This document shows, piece after piece, positions 63,760 to 64,000 of a stretch of 64,000 bases of DNA. The stretch comes from Plutella xylostella (lineage: Eukaryota > Arthropoda > Insecta > Lepidoptera > Plutellidae): positions 496,001 to 560,000 of the forward strand of contig NC_063987.1 of the NCBI RefSeq assembly GCF_932276165.1. The letters are read 5' to 3'. The notes beneath the pieces were generated by a model. The model was not told the DNA's origin, did not search any database, and saw nothing but the letters and a program-made list of their open reading frames with translations. A program made the translations under genes and the position numbers. The first letter of the stretch is position 1, and every line of letters starts with the position of its first letter.

Positions 63760-63895
63760 GTCTAGCACGGGACGCAAGACGCGCACATAAAGACTAAACA
63801 TTTCCGTCGCACTCGCTCTCAAAGCCGCGCGATGTGAGTGCAAATAACAAAACTTGTCACATCTTGGCATGCGCGTCTTGTACCCCGTGCTAGAC
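63760..63895. mobile_element. Second copy of the TAGCACGGG palindromic MITE
   Basis: The left end GTCTAGCACGGGACGCAAGA and right end GTACCCCGTGCTAGAC are inverted partners; the centre has GTCGCACTCGCTCTCAAAGC. It is related to 15331-15452. The ORF 63757-63945 is a translation of it. Confidence 0.7.
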
Positions 63896-64000
63896 CTTCT
63901 GGATTTTATAATATTATAATCATTCCGGTGGGTGTAATTTTTCACAATAAATTCATTTATTCACGACTTACCGATTGTGTTTGTGGTTTTACATTATTTC
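63896..64000. other. Right edge of the window
   Basis: 105 bp with no recognisable feature. Confidence 0.4.

Overview
The window looks like nuclear DNA from a moth or butterfly (Lepidoptera). It is AT-rich with frequent GGTACCTA-type words, has small exons with GT..AG introns, and about half of it is nested transposable elements and their relics, including tRNA-like SINE heads and TGATGA-tailed non-LTR ends. The species cannot be named from the sequence.

Host genes lie in the first 21.3 kb. At 3087-3222 (minus) is the first coding exon of lap, the AP180/PICALM-type clathrin-adaptor gene; its intron 1 runs off the left edge. Head to head with it, about 0.7 kb away, is a two-exon ZAD zinc-finger gene (3919-6647, plus; 721 aa). 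Converging on that gene from the right is the four-exon prohormone-4 (IDLSRF-peptide precursor) gene (21312 to 11360, minus; 198 aa), with a 7.4-kb intron 1. No host gene is recognised to the right of 21.3 kb.

Mobile DNA, left to right: SINE (1.9 kb); 5'-truncated non-LTR retrotransposon with a 13-bp target duplication and a fold-back 5' junction (6846-8064); a 37-bp minisatellite built from the prohormone-4 exon-2 splice acceptor, interrupted by a hAT-like MITE (13.8-14.6 kb); Tc1/mariner-like MITE with another MITE inside (19.9 kb); PIF/Harbinger relic (22.5-24.3 kb); a full-length Ty3/Gypsy element with two matching 317-bp LTRs, inserted in a MITE (28382-35809); a three-deep nest of MITEs (38.9-39.4 kb); a second and third copy of the MITE that the Gypsy element hit (39.6 and 43.4 kb); and a transposon retaining part of a transposase gene (40.8-41.9 kb).

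The most unusual object fills 44201-60527. Two nearly identical 4.77-kb direct repeats, each starting TGTAA and ending TTACA, flank a 6.8-kb interior with no recognisable coding capacity, and the whole is bounded by ACAC on both sides. This is the architecture of a large non-coding LTR retrotransposon derivative (LARD-like) with giant LTRs. A TATA box and a G-rich tract beside one LTR suggest that it reads on the minus strand. It carries a tRNA-His-like relic in each LTR and several layers of tandem repeats.

Exon boundaries were set by eye from splice consensus and reading frame. No database search or computation was possible.
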